A stretch of 64,000 nucleotides of DNA, taken from Kocuria carniphila. Lineage in GTDB: Bacteria > Actinomycetota > Actinomycetes > Actinomycetales > Micrococcaceae. The stretch covers positions 90,766 through 154,765 of the forward strand of contig NZ_NOIT01000010.1 of the NCBI RefSeq assembly GCF_004136555.1. Reading direction: 5' to 3'. Under the pieces are notes generated by a model that made no database searches, was not told the DNA's origin, and was given only the letters and a program-made list of their open reading frames with translations. Numbering within the stretch: position 1 is the first letter of the stretch; each line of letters starts with the position of its first letter. Of the stretch, positions 35,979-45,845 are shown in pieces. A program made the position numbers and the translations under genes.

Positions 35979-37406
35979 TCAGCCGTTCTGGGGGCTCAGG
36001 GGCTTGACCTCGGGATTGCCCTCGAGCGCTTGCTCGGCGGAGTTGGGTGAGGCGTGCGGGTCGGCCACCAGGGATTGCTCGTCGAAGGGCTCCTGCCCGG
36101 CGAGCACACGGTTCACGCGTTCCTTGTCGACCTGCTTGACCAGGGTGCCGAGCACCACGGTGGCCACGGCGTTACCGGAGAAGTTGGTGAGTGCGCGGGC
36201 CTCGGACATGAAGCGGTCGATGCCGACGATCAGACCCACACCGTCCACCAGGTCGGGGCGGTGGGACTGCAGACCGGCGGCCAGGGTGGCGATACCGGCG
36301 CCGGAGACACCGGCCGCGCCCTTGGAGGCGATGATCATGAACAGCAGCAGGGTGATCTGCTCCCCCAGGGCCAGCGGGGTGCCCATGGCATCAGCCACGA
36401 ACAGCGCGCCCATGGTCAGGTAGATCGCAGTGCCGTCCAGGTTGAAGGAGTAACCGGTGGGAACCACGACGCCCACCACGGGCTTGGAGACACCCAGGTG
36501 CTCCATCTTGGCGATGAGTCGGGGCAGAGCGGCCTCGGAGGACGAGGTGGAGAAGATCAGCAGGTACTCGCGGCCCAGGTACTTCATGAGCTTGAAGATG
36601 TTCACGCCGGAGACGAGCTTGAGGATCAAGCCCAGCACCACCACGATGAACAGGATGCAGGTGACGTAGAACGCGGCCATCAAGCCGATCATCGAGATGA
36701 TCGCCTGCATGCCGGTCGCGCCGACCACACCGGCGATCGCGCCCAGGGCGCCGATCGGGGCAACCCACATGACCATCATGAGCAGGCGGAAGACCACGGC
36801 CTGGATGTAGGTCACGGCCTTGAGCACGGGCTTGCCGGACTCCCCCATGGCCTGCAGCGCGAAACCGATGAGCAGCGCCACGAACAGGGTCTGCAGGATG
36901 TTTCCCGCGGTCAGTGAGGACAACAAGGTGGTGGGGATGATACCCAGCAGGAACCCGATGGTTCCCTCTTCACCGTGATCGGCGGTCGAAGCCAGCCCGG
37001 CGGAATCGTAGCTCGCGTTGGCCAGGTCCAGACCGCTACCGGGCTGCACGATGTTGCCGACCACCAGGCCGATGAACAGTGCGAACGTGGACATGATCAG
37101 GAAGTAGGCCAGGGCCATGCCACCCACCTTGCCCACGGTTGCGGCGTGAGCGATCGAACCGACGCCCAGCACGATGGTGCAGAAGATCACCGGAGCGATC
37201 ATCATCTTGATCAAGGCGATGAACGCGGTACCCAGGGGCTTCAGCGTGACCGCGAAATCGGGGACGATCAGACCGAGCAGGGCTCCGATGACCACACCGG
37301 CGATCACGAAAATGTAGAGGTAGTGGGTCCGGTCTTTCTTGGGCTTACGCTGCGCCCCACCGGACACGGTCTGCGCTGACCGCGGTGCCGCTGAATTATC
37401 GGCCAT
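35979..37406 (-). CDS. dctA: C4-dicarboxylate:cation symporter DctA-like
   Basis: 475 aa DAACS (sodium:dicarboxylate symporter) family, eight membrane helices plus two hairpin loops. The serine-rich motif SSSEAALPRLI in HP1, the GYSFNLDGTAIYLTMG helix 7 and the KGAAGVSGAGIA HP2 loop favour DctA-type substrates (succinate, fumarate, malate). The N-terminal 25 residues are polar. It is divergent from the citrate/C4-dicarboxylate sensor kinase at 37550, which likely controls it. Confidence 0.9.
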   Translation of the reverse strand: MADNSAAPRSAQTVSGGAQRKPKKDRTHYLYIFVIAGVVIGALLGLIVPDFAVTLKPLGTAFIALIKMMIAPVIFCTIVLGVGSIAHAATVGKVGGMALAYFLIMSTFALFIGLVVGNIVQPGSGLDLANASYDSAGLASTADHGEEGTIGFLLGIIPTTLLSSLTAGNILQTLFVALLIGFALQAMGESGKPVLKAVTYIQAVVFRLLMMVMWVAPIGALGAIAGVVGATGMQAIISMIGLMAAFYVTCILFIVVVLGLILKLVSGVNIFKLMKYLGREYLLIFSTSSSEAALPRLIAKMEHLGVSKPVVGVVVPTGYSFNLDGTAIYLTMGALFVADAMGTPLALGEQITLLLFMIIASKGAAGVSGAGIATLAAGLQSHRPDLVDGVGLIVGIDRFMSEARALTNFSGNAVATVVLGTLVKQVDKERVNRVLAGQEPFDEQSLVADPHASPNSAEQALEGNPEVKPLSPQNG

Positions 37407-37549
37407 GATGGCTCCTTAGAACACGAGTGCTGGAATAGTGACTAGCCTCACGCAGGGCTGTGAGTTCTCTCGCGTTGTGTTCATACTGTTCATGGCGCCC
37501 GTCACAGTCCTGTCCTGGCGGGCCGGTTCGGAAAGCTGCGGAGGTGCGT

Positions 37550-39193
37550 GTGTCACTCGCCAAGCGATTCCTGGCGCTCCAGCTCGGCTTGGTGATCGTC
37601 ATTTCCGTGGTCGTGGCCTTGGTGATGATCCAGCAGACCCGCTCGTGGGTCACCTTGCGCGCGGAGTCGGTGACCCGCGCGGCGACCTCCGTGATGGCCC
37701 AGGATCCGTTCGTGCGCGACGGCATGAAGTCCGAGGACCCCACCGCCCGCCTGCAGGCCTACGCGCATCGGATCGAGGACGAATCCGACATCGATTTCGT
37801 CACCCTCATGACCCCCGAGGGCACCCGCCTCACTCACGCCATCCCCGAATTCGTGGGTCACGAGTATTCAGGCGATCGCTCCCGCGCACTCGCGGGCGAG
37901 ACGTACACGGTCACCGAAACCGGTCAGCTGGGTCCCTCCGTCCGCACGATCGCCCCCATCTTTGACACCGACGGCTCGATCGTGGGTCTGGTGTCCAGCG
38001 GCGTGCTGCTGAATCAGATCGCTCAGGAGAACCGGCAGCAACTTCCGGGGCTGGCGTTGATTGTCCTGGCGTTGCTCGTGATGTCTTCGCTGGTCAGCTA
38101 CGTCTTGGCCCGCTATCTCAGCCGCGCCACCAACGGTCAGGCACCCGAATCACTCGTGCGTTCACAGGCCCTCAACCGCGCCGTTCTGGCCGAAGCTCGG
38201 GAGGGTCTCGTCCTTCTCGATCAGCTCGGCCGCCCCGTGCTCGCCAACTTACGCGCCCGTCACCTGCTCGACATGAAACCCGCCGCCGACGACGCCGCCC
38301 AGGCCCAGCGCCGTCGTTCCGTCACCCTGCGTCGCAGGAACGAACCGCTGCCGACGGAAATCCTGCCGACCGTGATCCGGGAACTCGTCGATGGCCAACG
38401 GGAGTTCTTGGACGAGTGGTGCACCGTGGGAACCCGGACCTTGATCGTCTCGTGTGTGAAGGCCTCGCGTGATTCCAAGCTGCGGGTGCTGATCGTTCAG
38501 GATCACACCGAACTGACTCGGCTGTCCGGCGAGCTGGATACCGTGCGCACCATGGCCGCAGGACTGCGAGCGCAAACCCACGAACACGCCAATCGAATGC
38601 ACACGGTGGTGTCCCTGCTGGAGCTCGAGCGGTATCCGCAGGCTCTGGAGTTCGCCGCGTCCAATCTGACCGTGACCCGTGATCTGGGCACCACGGTCAC
38701 TGAATCCGTGGCCGATCCCTATCTCTCCGCTCTGTTGCTCGGCAAGACCGCGGAAGCCCATGAGCGCGGCGTGGACCTGCAGGTTGTCGTGCACGGTGAG
38801 ATACCGGCATCCACCGCGGATCCGTCAGAGGTGGTGAGCGTGGTCGGGAACCTGGTGGATAACGCGATTTACGCGGCGGCGTCCAACCAAGACCGGGAAG
38901 AACCGGCGGTCGAGGTGGAGCTGGCCCCGTCCGAGCGCCCCGGCTACGTGCAGCTGACCGTGGCGGATACCGGCCCCGGCGTTGATCCCGAGGTCGCCGA
39001 CTCTCTGTTCGACCGAGGAGTCTCCACTAAACCCACCGGCGGGTCCATGCGCGGCGTGGGGCTGCACCTGGCGTATCAGATCGCCGAGTCCTGGGGAACG
39101 CGCCTGAGCTTCGTCAACGATGCCGGTGCGGTCTTCACCGTGGAAATCCCGGTGCACGACTCGGCCCGCGATGCGGAAGAGGACGACTCATGA
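37550..39193 (+). CDS. Sensor histidine kinase, CitA/DcuS type
   Basis: 547 aa from GTG 37550, chosen because GGAGGT sits 5 bases upstream; the frame remains open back to 37460. TM1 about 8-27, an extracytoplasmic PAS-like sensor (about 30-170), and TM2 (LALIVLALLVMSSLVSYVLA). A cytoplasmic PAS-like region and a CitA-class phosphoacceptor box THEHANRMHTVVSLLELERY follow, then HATPase motifs GNLVDNAIYAA and RGVGLHLAYQIA. It is divergent from dctA and coupled to its response regulator (ATGA). The ligand is presumably a C4-dicarboxylate or citrate. Confidence 0.9.
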   Translation: MSLAKRFLALQLGLVIVISVVVALVMIQQTRSWVTLRAESVTRAATSVMAQDPFVRDGMKSEDPTARLQAYAHRIEDESDIDFVTLMTPEGTRLTHAIPEFVGHEYSGDRSRALAGETYTVTETGQLGPSVRTIAPIFDTDGSIVGLVSSGVLLNQIAQENRQQLPGLALIVLALLVMSSLVSYVLARYLSRATNGQAPESLVRSQALNRAVLAEAREGLVLLDQLGRPVLANLRARHLLDMKPAADDAAQAQRRRSVTLRRRNEPLPTEILPTVIRELVDGQREFLDEWCTVGTRTLIVSCVKASRDSKLRVLIVQDHTELTRLSGELDTVRTMAAGLRAQTHEHANRMHTVVSLLELERYPQALEFAASNLTVTRDLGTTVTESVADPYLSALLLGKTAEAHERGVDLQVVVHGEIPASTADPSEVVSVVGNLVDNAIYAAASNQDREEPAVEVELAPSERPGYVQLTVADTGPGVDPEVADSLFDRGVSTKPTGGSMRGVGLHLAYQIAESWGTRLSFVNDAGAVFTVEIPVHDSARDAEEDDS

Positions 39194-39888
39194 TCAATGT
39201 GTTCGTCGTGGACGATGAAGAACTCACCGCGGCCGCTCACGCGGAGTACGTCAAGCGCTGTCCGGGCTTCCGGGTGGTGGGCGTCGCCCTGACCGGGCAG
39301 GCTGCGGCCCGAGCCATCATCCAGAAATCCACGGGGCCGGAACCGGTGCACTTAGTGCTGCAGGACATCAACCTTCCGGACATGTCCGGGCTGGACGTGG
39401 CACGCACGCTCCGCGCTCGCCGGGTGGATGTCGACTTCATGATCGTCAGTGCCCACCGTGATGCGGGGACCGTACGCGGGGCCACGGCGCTGGGAGTGGT
39501 CGGTTACCTGATCAAGCCGTTCACGTTTGCCGTCTTTGAGCGCAAATTGGCCTCCTATGCGGAGTACCACCGATTGCTCTCGGCAGCCACACCGGCTACC
39601 ACTACGTTCGACCAGGACGAACTCGACCGGGCCTTCGCGACCATGCAGGACCAATCGCCACCCAAGGTTCCCAAGGGGCTCTCCCCCGAGACCCTGGGTT
39701 CCTTGGTCACCGCGTTGCAGGAGGCCGGACAATTCCGCTCGGCCGCCGAGCTGGCCAAGGACTTGGGGCTGTCCCGAGTCACGGCCCGGCGTTACCTGGA
39801 ACACCTGACCGAGAAGGGAACCGTTCAACGGCGCTCCCGGCACGGCACTCCCGGACGCCCCGAGTTGGAGTACGGCTGGAACGGGTGA
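39190..39888 (+). CDS. Response regulator, CitB/DcuR type
   Basis: 232 aa. Receiver domain with acidic pocket DDE (8-10), phosphoacceptor Asp59 (LVLQDINLPD) and Lys108 (IKPF). The C-terminal helix-turn-helix at about 165-225 (RSAAELAKDLGLSRVTARRYLEHL) is the DcuR/CitB class rather than OmpR or NarL. Overlaps the kinase stop as ATGA. Expected to activate dctA when its kinase senses dicarboxylate. Confidence 0.9.
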   Translation: MINVFVVDDEELTAAAHAEYVKRCPGFRVVGVALTGQAAARAIIQKSTGPEPVHLVLQDINLPDMSGLDVARTLRARRVDVDFMIVSAHRDAGTVRGATALGVVGYLIKPFTFAVFERKLASYAEYHRLLSAATPATTTFDQDELDRAFATMQDQSPPKVPKGLSPETLGSLVTALQEAGQFRSAAELAKDLGLSRVTARRYLEHLTEKGTVQRRSRHGTPGRPELEYGWNG

Positions 39889-39892
39889 GCTC

Positions 39893-40408
39893 TCAGATCC
39901 CGAAGGGCTCCGCGTATTGAACCAGTCCGCCGGGAACCGGATTGGTGCCGCCCAAGGACAGCACCATGAGTGCCTCCTCGGGGACATCGATGCTCAGGTG
40001 CACACCCGATGCAGAAGCCCTCTCGAAGCCGAACCTCGGGTAGTACTCCGGGTGGCCCAGGACCACGACGAACTTTTCCCCTCGATCTGCAGCTGCGTGC
40101 AGCACGGCCGTCGTCACGGCCGTGCCCGCTCCCCCGCGTTGCTGATCGGGCAGCACCGAACACGGGGCCAGGCACAGCGCGGGAACGTCACCGATGTGAC
40201 ACCGGGTCAGTAACGCGTGAGCAACCACCGCGCCGTCCTGATCTTCCGCGACGTAGGACAACCCCTCGAGCCATGCGGAGTCGTTGCGGAGCGCGTCCAC
40301 CAGGTCGGCTTCTTCTGTGGTCGGAAATGCTTGTTCGAGCACGGTCCGGACCGCGGCACAATCCCGTTGCATTTCCGGTCTGACGGCCCATTCCACGGTG
40401 TTGGTCAT
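39893..40408 (-). CDS. GNAT-family N-acetyltransferase
   Basis: 171 aa, YhbS-like acetyltransferase. The acetyl-CoA-binding segment is SVLPDQQRGGAGTAVTTAV (about 82-100), followed by VVLGHPEYYPRFGF, both typical of this group. Converges with the response regulator gene, with only 4 bases between their stop codons. Substrate unknown. Confidence 0.82.
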   Translation of the reverse strand: MTNTVEWAVRPEMQRDCAAVRTVLEQAFPTTEEADLVDALRNDSAWLEGLSYVAEDQDGAVVAHALLTRCHIGDVPALCLAPCSVLPDQQRGGAGTAVTTAVLHAAADRGEKFVVVLGHPEYYPRFGFERASASGVHLSIDVPEEALMVLSLGGTNPVPGGLVQYAEPFGI

Positions 40409-40423
40409 GCAACAGAGTTAACC

Positions 40424-40457
40424 AGAAGCAGCCGGGGACGTAGCCCCGGCTGCTTCT
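40424..40457 (-). terminator. Terminator after prpE
   Basis: 14-bp perfect stem (40424-40437 with 40444-40457) with loop ACGTAG, 17 bases past the prpE stop. The same arms would also fold on the plus strand, but no plus-strand gene needs it here. Confidence 0.8.
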
Positions 40458-40474
40458 GCTCACATCACGGTTAC

Positions 40475-42397
40475 TCAGGACTTGGGTGCCAGGATCGAGT
40501 GCAGCGCCTCCAAGACCGAATCGTCCTCAATGGTCGAGGGCACCGAGTACTTCTCGCCGTCGGCCATCTGGCGCATGGTCTTGCGCAAGATCTTGCCGGA
40601 GCGGGTCTTGGGCAGCGCCTCCACCACGGCCACGTCCTTGAAGTCGGCCACGGGACCGATGCCGGAACGCACCAGCTTGACCAGATCCTTGGCCAGCTCG
40701 TCCTCGCTGATCTCGGAGCCGGTCTTGAGCACCACGTAACCGGAGGGCCGCTGGCCCTTGAGCGGGTCGTTGACACCGATCACCGCGCACTCGGCGACAT
40801 CCGGGTGTGTGGCAACGATTTGTTCCATCTGGCCCGTGGACAAGCGGTGGCCGGACACGTTGATCACGTCGTCGGTACGGCCCATCACGTAGACGTAGCC
40901 GTTCTCGTCAATGAAACCGGAGTCACCGGTTGCGTAGTAGCCCTGGAACGCCTCGAGGTAGGAGGAGATGTAGCGATCGTCGTCGCCCCACAGGTTAGCC
41001 AACGTGCCGGGAGGCAAGGGCAGCTTGACCGCGATGTTGCCTTCTTCGCCCTGCGCCACGGGATCACCCAGGGGATCCAGGATCTCCACGTTGTAGCCGG
41101 GTACCGGAACCGTGGGCGAGCCAGCAACGATCGGCAGCTTCTCGATACCGAACGGGTTGGAACAAATGGCCCAACCGGTTTCGGTCTGCCACCAGTGGTC
41201 AATCACGGGAACGTCGAGTACCTTGGCCGCCCAGTGATAGGTCTCCGGATCGAGGCGCTCGCCGGCCACGAACAGAGCCTGCAGCGAGGAGATGTCGTAG
41301 TCCTTGACGAAATCACCCTCGGGGTCCGCCTTACGAATCGCACGCAGGGCCGTGGGAGCGGTGAACAGCGCCTTCACGCCGTGATCGTTGACGCGCTTCC
41401 AGAACGCACCGGCGTCAGGGGTGCCCACGGGCTTGCCTTCGTAGAGCACCGTGGTGGCCCCCACCAGTAGCGGCGCGTAGACGATGTAGGAGTGGCCCAC
41501 GACCCAGCCGACGTCCGAGGCGGTCCACATGACCTCCCCCTCGCCCACGTCGTAGATGTTCTTCATGGACCACGTCAGTGCGACCGCGTGGCCGCCGTTG
41601 TCACGCACCACGCCCTTGGGCTTACCGGTGGTGCCGGAGGTGTACAGGATGTAGAGCGGATCGGTGGCCGCCACGGTTACAGCGTCCGCGGGTTCGGCGT
41701 TTTCCAGAGCCTCGGTCCAGGACAACCACGCGGGGGCGTTCTCCTCGCCTTCGGCACGCTCACGTGCGTTTGCCACGGAGTTCTCGAAACCCTCACGTTC
41801 GTGGACCAGGATCGCCGACGGCGCGTGGTCACTGATCTCGATGGCCTCCTCAACGGAAGGGATGTACTCGATCCGTCGCTTGGGCTCCACACCACCCGAG
41901 GTGGTCACGATCACGGTGGGCTTGGAATCGTCGATGCGGCTGGCCAGCTCACGGGGTGCGAATCCACCGAACACCACGGAGTGGACAGCACCCAAGCGAG
42001 CACACGCCAGCATGCCAACCACGGACTCCGCGATCATCGGCATGTAGAGGAGGACACGATCGCCCTTCTTGACGCCCTGGTCCGCGAGCGCACCGGCGAA
42101 CAGCTTCACGCGTTCCAGCAGCTCGCTGTAGGAGATCTCTTCCTGGATGCCCAGCACGGCCGAGTCGTAGATCAGGGCGGTGCGGTCCCCGTGGCCGGCT
42201 TCGACGTGGCGGTCCAGCGCGTTGACACTCGTGTTCAGTTCCGCATCGGGGAACCAACGGTAGATAGGAGCCCTCGAGTCGTCGAGGGCCTTAGTGGGCG
42301 GGGTGACCCACTCGACGGCCTGTGCAGCATCGAGCCAGAATTGCTCCGGGTTGCTGACACTGTTCTCGTAAACGGATGCGTACGTAGCCTGGGACAT
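40475..42397 (-). CDS. prpE: Propionyl-CoA synthetase
   Basis: 640 aa AMP-forming acyl-CoA synthetase. Nucleotide-binding loop YTSGTTGKPKGV near residue 252, GDSGFIDENGYVYVMGR (about 500) and the regulatory lysine region LPKTRSGKILRKTM near the C-terminus. The start is ATG 42397 with GGAGAG upstream. It faces prpDBC across the GntR regulator and shares its control region, so propionyl-CoA synthetase is favoured over acetyl-CoA synthetase. It makes propionyl-CoA for the methylcitrate cycle. Confidence 0.88.
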   Translation of the reverse strand: MSQATYASVYENSVSNPEQFWLDAAQAVEWVTPPTKALDDSRAPIYRWFPDAELNTSVNALDRHVEAGHGDRTALIYDSAVLGIQEEISYSELLERVKLFAGALADQGVKKGDRVLLYMPMIAESVVGMLACARLGAVHSVVFGGFAPRELASRIDDSKPTVIVTTSGGVEPKRRIEYIPSVEEAIEISDHAPSAILVHEREGFENSVANARERAEGEENAPAWLSWTEALENAEPADAVTVAATDPLYILYTSGTTGKPKGVVRDNGGHAVALTWSMKNIYDVGEGEVMWTASDVGWVVGHSYIVYAPLLVGATTVLYEGKPVGTPDAGAFWKRVNDHGVKALFTAPTALRAIRKADPEGDFVKDYDISSLQALFVAGERLDPETYHWAAKVLDVPVIDHWWQTETGWAICSNPFGIEKLPIVAGSPTVPVPGYNVEILDPLGDPVAQGEEGNIAVKLPLPPGTLANLWGDDDRYISSYLEAFQGYYATGDSGFIDENGYVYVMGRTDDVINVSGHRLSTGQMEQIVATHPDVAECAVIGVNDPLKGQRPSGYVVLKTGSEISEDELAKDLVKLVRSGIGPVADFKDVAVVEALPKTRSGKILRKTMRQMADGEKYSVPSTIEDDSVLEALHSILAPKS

Positions 42398-42478
42398 GGT
42401 CTCTCCGACATCATTGTTGGACTCGCTGAATTGCCTTGGTTCCAGGCTAGTGTTGTGAGTCACACCTTTCAATAGGTT

Positions 42479-42550
42479 TGTATACACAGATTCCACATTC
42501 CCGGAATATCTCCCAAAAGACTCGCCTGTTTAAGTCTTCTGTGTATACAC
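42479..42550. promoter_or_regulatory. Paired GTATAC operators of the prp regulator
   Basis: Two copies of a GTATAC-centred palindrome: TGTATACACA at 42479-42488, 82 bases before the prpE start, and the perfect GTGTATACAC at 42541-42550, 35 bases before the GntR gene. Sixty-odd bases separate them, one near each divergent promoter. The form and position suit a GntR/FCD regulator. Confidence 0.65.
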
Positions 42551-42584
42551 TCGGGGTGTTCGATGCGATTCACGAGGAGGTGTC

Positions 42585-43250
42585 ATGCGAGCTGGAGAAC
42601 GCGCTTATCAAGCTTTGCGCGCAGACATAGTCGAATGGCGCTTGCTGCCCGGACAGGTTCTGGGCGAGGTCGAGCTCTCCGAGCGACTGGGCATCTCCCG
42701 CACGCCGGTGCGCGAAGCGCTGTCCCGTCTCACCGCGGACGGCTTGACCGAACCGCACAGCGGCCGCGGCGTCGTCGTTGCAACCATCTCCGCGGAGGAT
42801 GTCCGATCGCTCTACGAATTCCGCGACAGCCTCGATTGTCGAGCAGCCGAACTGGCTGCCCGCCGCGGCGACCCGGAAGTGTTCCGCGCACTGGCAGGGG
42901 AACTTCTCGAAGCCCTGGAGGGCCTCACCAGCGACGACGACCCGGACCACGCCTCGTACTACGAACTGGTCCAGCGCATGGATGCCGCAATCGATGAGGC
43001 CGCCGCCAATCCGTTCCTGCGACAGGCCCAGACAGGCGTGCGACTGCACCTGGCCCGCGTCCGCAAGCTCTCCAAGTCGGACCCGCGGCGCCTGGCATCG
43101 GCCGCCGTCGAACACCAGCGCATCGCCCAAGCCATCGCCGACGGCGATCCCGCCTTGGCCATCGCCACCACCCGCGTGCACCTGAGCAACGCCCTGCAAC
43201 ACGCTTTGAACACCAAAGAATTGGCGCCGGTGCGGCCCGCCGCATCGTAA
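42585..43250 (+). CDS. GntR-family (FCD) regulator of propionate genes
   Basis: 221 aa. N-terminal winged helix (about 5-70: LSERLGISRTPVREALSRL) and C-terminal FCD ligand domain, including DAAIDEAAANPFLRQ. ATG follows GGAGG at ideal spacing. It lies between divergent prpE and prpDBC and probably reads a pathway metabolite such as 2-methylcitrate. Start and promoter neighbourhood contain the GTATAC operators. Confidence 0.87.
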   Translation: MRAGERAYQALRADIVEWRLLPGQVLGEVELSERLGISRTPVREALSRLTADGLTEPHSGRGVVVATISAEDVRSLYEFRDSLDCRAAELAARRGDPEVFRALAGELLEALEGLTSDDDPDHASYYELVQRMDAAIDEAAANPFLRQAQTGVRLHLARVRKLSKSDPRRLASAAVEHQRIAQAIADGDPALAIATTRVHLSNALQHALNTKELAPVRPAAS

Positions 43251-43319
43251 CCACAACACCTGCTACACCCGCGCGGCGCCGACCGGTCCGCGCGTAACGG
43301 ATCTGAGGAAGGACTCCCC

Positions 43320-44852
43320 GTGACCGTCAAGCACACCGTACGTACGTACTCGTCCAAGGAAAATCTGCCCCGTGAGGAGCAGCTGGCCTACAAACTGGCC
43401 AAGGTGGCCACCGACCCGGTCGAGGTCGATCCCGAGGTTGTCGACATGGTCATCAACCGCATCATCGACAATGCTTCGGTCGCCATCGCTTCCCTGAACC
43501 GTGCGCCCATCGTCTCGGCCCGCACCCAGGCACTGGGCCACAAGGTCACCGAAGGCTCCGGCTTCACGGGCAACGGTGCCCTGTTGTACGGCGCTCCGGA
43601 CAACAACGCTGCGGTCTCCCCCGAGTGGGCCGCTTGGGCCAACGGTGTGGCCGTGCGCGAGCTTGACTACCACGACACCTTCCTGGCCGCCGAGTACTCC
43701 CACCCCGGCGACAATATTCCCCCGATCCTGGCCGTGGCCCAGCACGTGGGCAGCAACGGCAAGGACCTGATTCGCGGTATCGCGACCGGTTACGAGGTCC
43801 AGGTGGACCTGGTCAAGGGCATCTGCCTGCACGAGCACAAGATCGACCACATCGCTCACATCGGCCCGTCCGCGGCCGCCGGTATCGGCACCCTGCTGGG
43901 TCTGGACACCGAGACCATCTTCCAGGCCATCGGCCAGGGCCTGCACACCACCACCGCAACCCGCCAGTCCCGCAAGGGCGAGATCTCCACATGGAAGGCA
44001 CACGCACCCGCATTCGCCGGCAAGATGGCCATCGAGGCCGTGGACCGTGCGATGCGCGGCCAGACCTCCCCCACCCCCATCTACGAAGGCGAAGACGGTG
44101 TGATCGCGTGGCTCCTCTCCGGCCCCGAGGCCTCCTACGAGGTGCCGCTGCCCGAGCAGGGTGAGGCCAAGCGCGCCATCCTGGACACCTACACCAAGGA
44201 ACACTCCGCCGAGTACCAGGCACAGGCCTGGATCGACCTGGCACGCAAGCTGCACAAGGAACACCCCGAGGTCGCGGACCCCACCAACGTGAAATCCATC
44301 TTGATCAAGACCTCACACCACACCCACTACGTGATCGGTTCCGGCGCCAACGACCCGCAGAAGTACGATCCCAAGGCCTCGCGCGAGACCCTGGATCACT
44401 CGATTCCTTACATCTTCACGGTTGCCCTGCAGGACGGCGCGTGGCACCACGTGGACTCGTACGCTCCGGAGCGTGCCGGCCGCGAGGACACCGTGGCCCT
44501 GTGGAACAAGGTCACCACCGAAGAGGATCCCGAGTGGACCCGTCGCTACCACTCCCTGGACATCTCCGAGAAGGCCTTCGGCGGTTCCGTGGAGATCACC
44601 CTCAACGACGGCACCGTGATCACGGACGAGATCGCCGTCGCGGACGCTCACCCGCTGGGTGCCCGCCCGTTCGCTCGTGAGCAGTACATCAACAAGTTCC
44701 GCACCTTGGCCGAGGGCCTCGTGGCACCGGAAGAGATCGAACGGTTCCTGGACGCCGTCCAGCGCCTGCCCAAACTCGAAGCCGGTGAACTGGGCCAACT
44801 GAACATCGTGGCGGCCGTGGACCTGGAGAAGGCCCAGAAGGGAATCTTCTAA
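43320..44852 (+). CDS. prpD: 2-methylcitrate dehydratase
   Basis: 510 aa MmgE/PrpD family. Dehydrates 2-methylcitrate to 2-methyl-cis-aconitate. Conserved segments include [20 protein letters not shown] and [20 protein letters not shown] (about 195-215). The start is GTG 43320, preceded by GAGGAAGGA. First gene of prpD-prpB-prpC; prpB starts 3 bases after its stop. Confidence 0.95.
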   Translation: MTVKHTVRTYSSKENLPREEQLAYKLAKVATDPVEVDPEVVDMVINRIIDNASVAIASLNRAPIVSARTQALGHKVTEGSGFTGNGALLYGAPDNNAAVSPEWAAWANGVAVRELDYHDTFLAAEYSHPGDNIPPILAVAQHVGSNGKDLIRGIATGYEVQVDLVKGICLHEHKIDHIAHIGPSAAAGIGTLLGLDTETIFQAIGQGLHTTTATRQSRKGEISTWKAHAPAFAGKMAIEAVDRAMRGQTSPTPIYEGEDGVIAWLLSGPEASYEVPLPEQGEAKRAILDTYTKEHSAEYQAQAWIDLARKLHKEHPEVADPTNVKSILIKTSHHTHYVIGSGANDPQKYDPKASRETLDHSIPYIFTVALQDGAWHHVDSYAPERAGREDTVALWNKVTTEEDPEWTRRYHSLDISEKAFGGSVEITLNDGTVITDEIAVADAHPLGARPFAREQYINKFRTLAEGLVAPEEIERFLDAVQRLPKLEAGELGQLNIVAAVDLEKAQKGIF

Positions 44853-44855
44853 ATC

Positions 44856-45767
44856 ATGTTGTATTCAAAAGTCACCCCCGCAGAAAAGCGCGTGGCGTTC
44901 CGCAAGGCACTTGCCGACCCGAAGGTCGCTCAGTTCCCCGGTGCGTTCACCCCGCTGTCCACCAAGCTCATTCAGGAACAGGGCTTCGAGGGCGTGTACA
45001 TCTCCGGTGGTGTGCTGGCCAACGAGTTGGGTCTGCCCGACATCGGGCTGACCACGCTCACCGAGGTGGCCACCCGCGCCGGTCAGATCGCTCGCTCCAC
45101 CGACCTGCCCGCGCTGGTCGATGCGGACACCGGTTTCGGTGAGCCCATGAACGTGGCCCGCACGGTTCAGGAACTCGAGGACGCCGGCCTGGCCGGTTGC
45201 CACATCGAGGACCAGTTCAACCCCAAGCGTTGCGGCCACCTGGACGGCAAGAACGTGGTGGACACCGCCACGGCCACCAAGCGCATCAAGGCCGCAGTGG
45301 AGTCCCGCCGCGACGACAACTTTGTGATCATGGCTCGCACCGACATTCGCGGTGTTGACGGTCTGGAGGCAGCCATCGACCGCGCGAAGGCTCTCGCCGA
45401 CGCCGGTGCGGACGTCATCTTCCCGGAGGCCATGGCCGACCTGTCCGAGTTCGAGCGCATGGCCGAGGCCTTGGATGTTCCCATCCTGGCCAACATGACC
45501 GAGTTCGGTAAGTCCGACCTGTTCACCAAGCAGGAACTGCAGGACGCCGGGGTGTCCATGATCATCTACCCCGTGTCCCTGCAGCGTCAGGCACTGGGCG
45601 CGATCGAGCGTCTGCTGACTGCCATCCGCGAGGACGGCACCCAGCAGGCCGAGGTGGAGAACATGCTCACCCGCAAGCGCCTGTACGAGCTGGTGGACTA
45701 CAACGGGTACAACCAGTTCGACTCCGGAGTGTTCAACTTCGAGGTCCCGGGCACGCCCGGTAACTAA
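44856..45767 (+). CDS. prpB: 2-methylisocitrate lyase
   Basis: 303 aa. Cleaves 2-methylisocitrate to pyruvate and succinate. The catalytic KRCGH loop is at residues 124-128 and Mg-binding VDADTGFG at 88-95; length is standard. Second gene of the prp operon. A strong hairpin follows its stop before prpC. Confidence 0.96.
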   Translation: MLYSKVTPAEKRVAFRKALADPKVAQFPGAFTPLSTKLIQEQGFEGVYISGGVLANELGLPDIGLTTLTEVATRAGQIARSTDLPALVDADTGFGEPMNVARTVQELEDAGLAGCHIEDQFNPKRCGHLDGKNVVDTATATKRIKAAVESRRDDNFVIMARTDIRGVDGLEAAIDRAKALADAGADVIFPEAMADLSEFERMAEALDVPILANMTEFGKSDLFTKQELQDAGVSMIIYPVSLQRQALGAIERLLTAIREDGTQQAEVENMLTRKRLYELVDYNGYNQFDSGVFNFEVPGTPGN

Positions 45768-45773
45768 TCGTTC

Positions 45774-45807
45774 GCCTACGACGCCGCTGCCCAGCGGCGT
45801 CGTAGGC
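45774..45807 (+). terminator. Intercistronic hairpin between prpB and prpC
   Basis: Arms 45774-45789 and 45792-45807 are perfect reverse complements (about 15 bp after allowing a minimal loop), followed by TTTCTAG. It starts 7 bases after the prpB stop and lies 39 bases before the prpC start. It may act as partial terminator or mRNA stabiliser setting prpDB above prpC. Confidence 0.65.
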
Positions 45808-45845
45808 TTTCTAGTGATCGACCACACACGAAGAAGGAGGTCACC

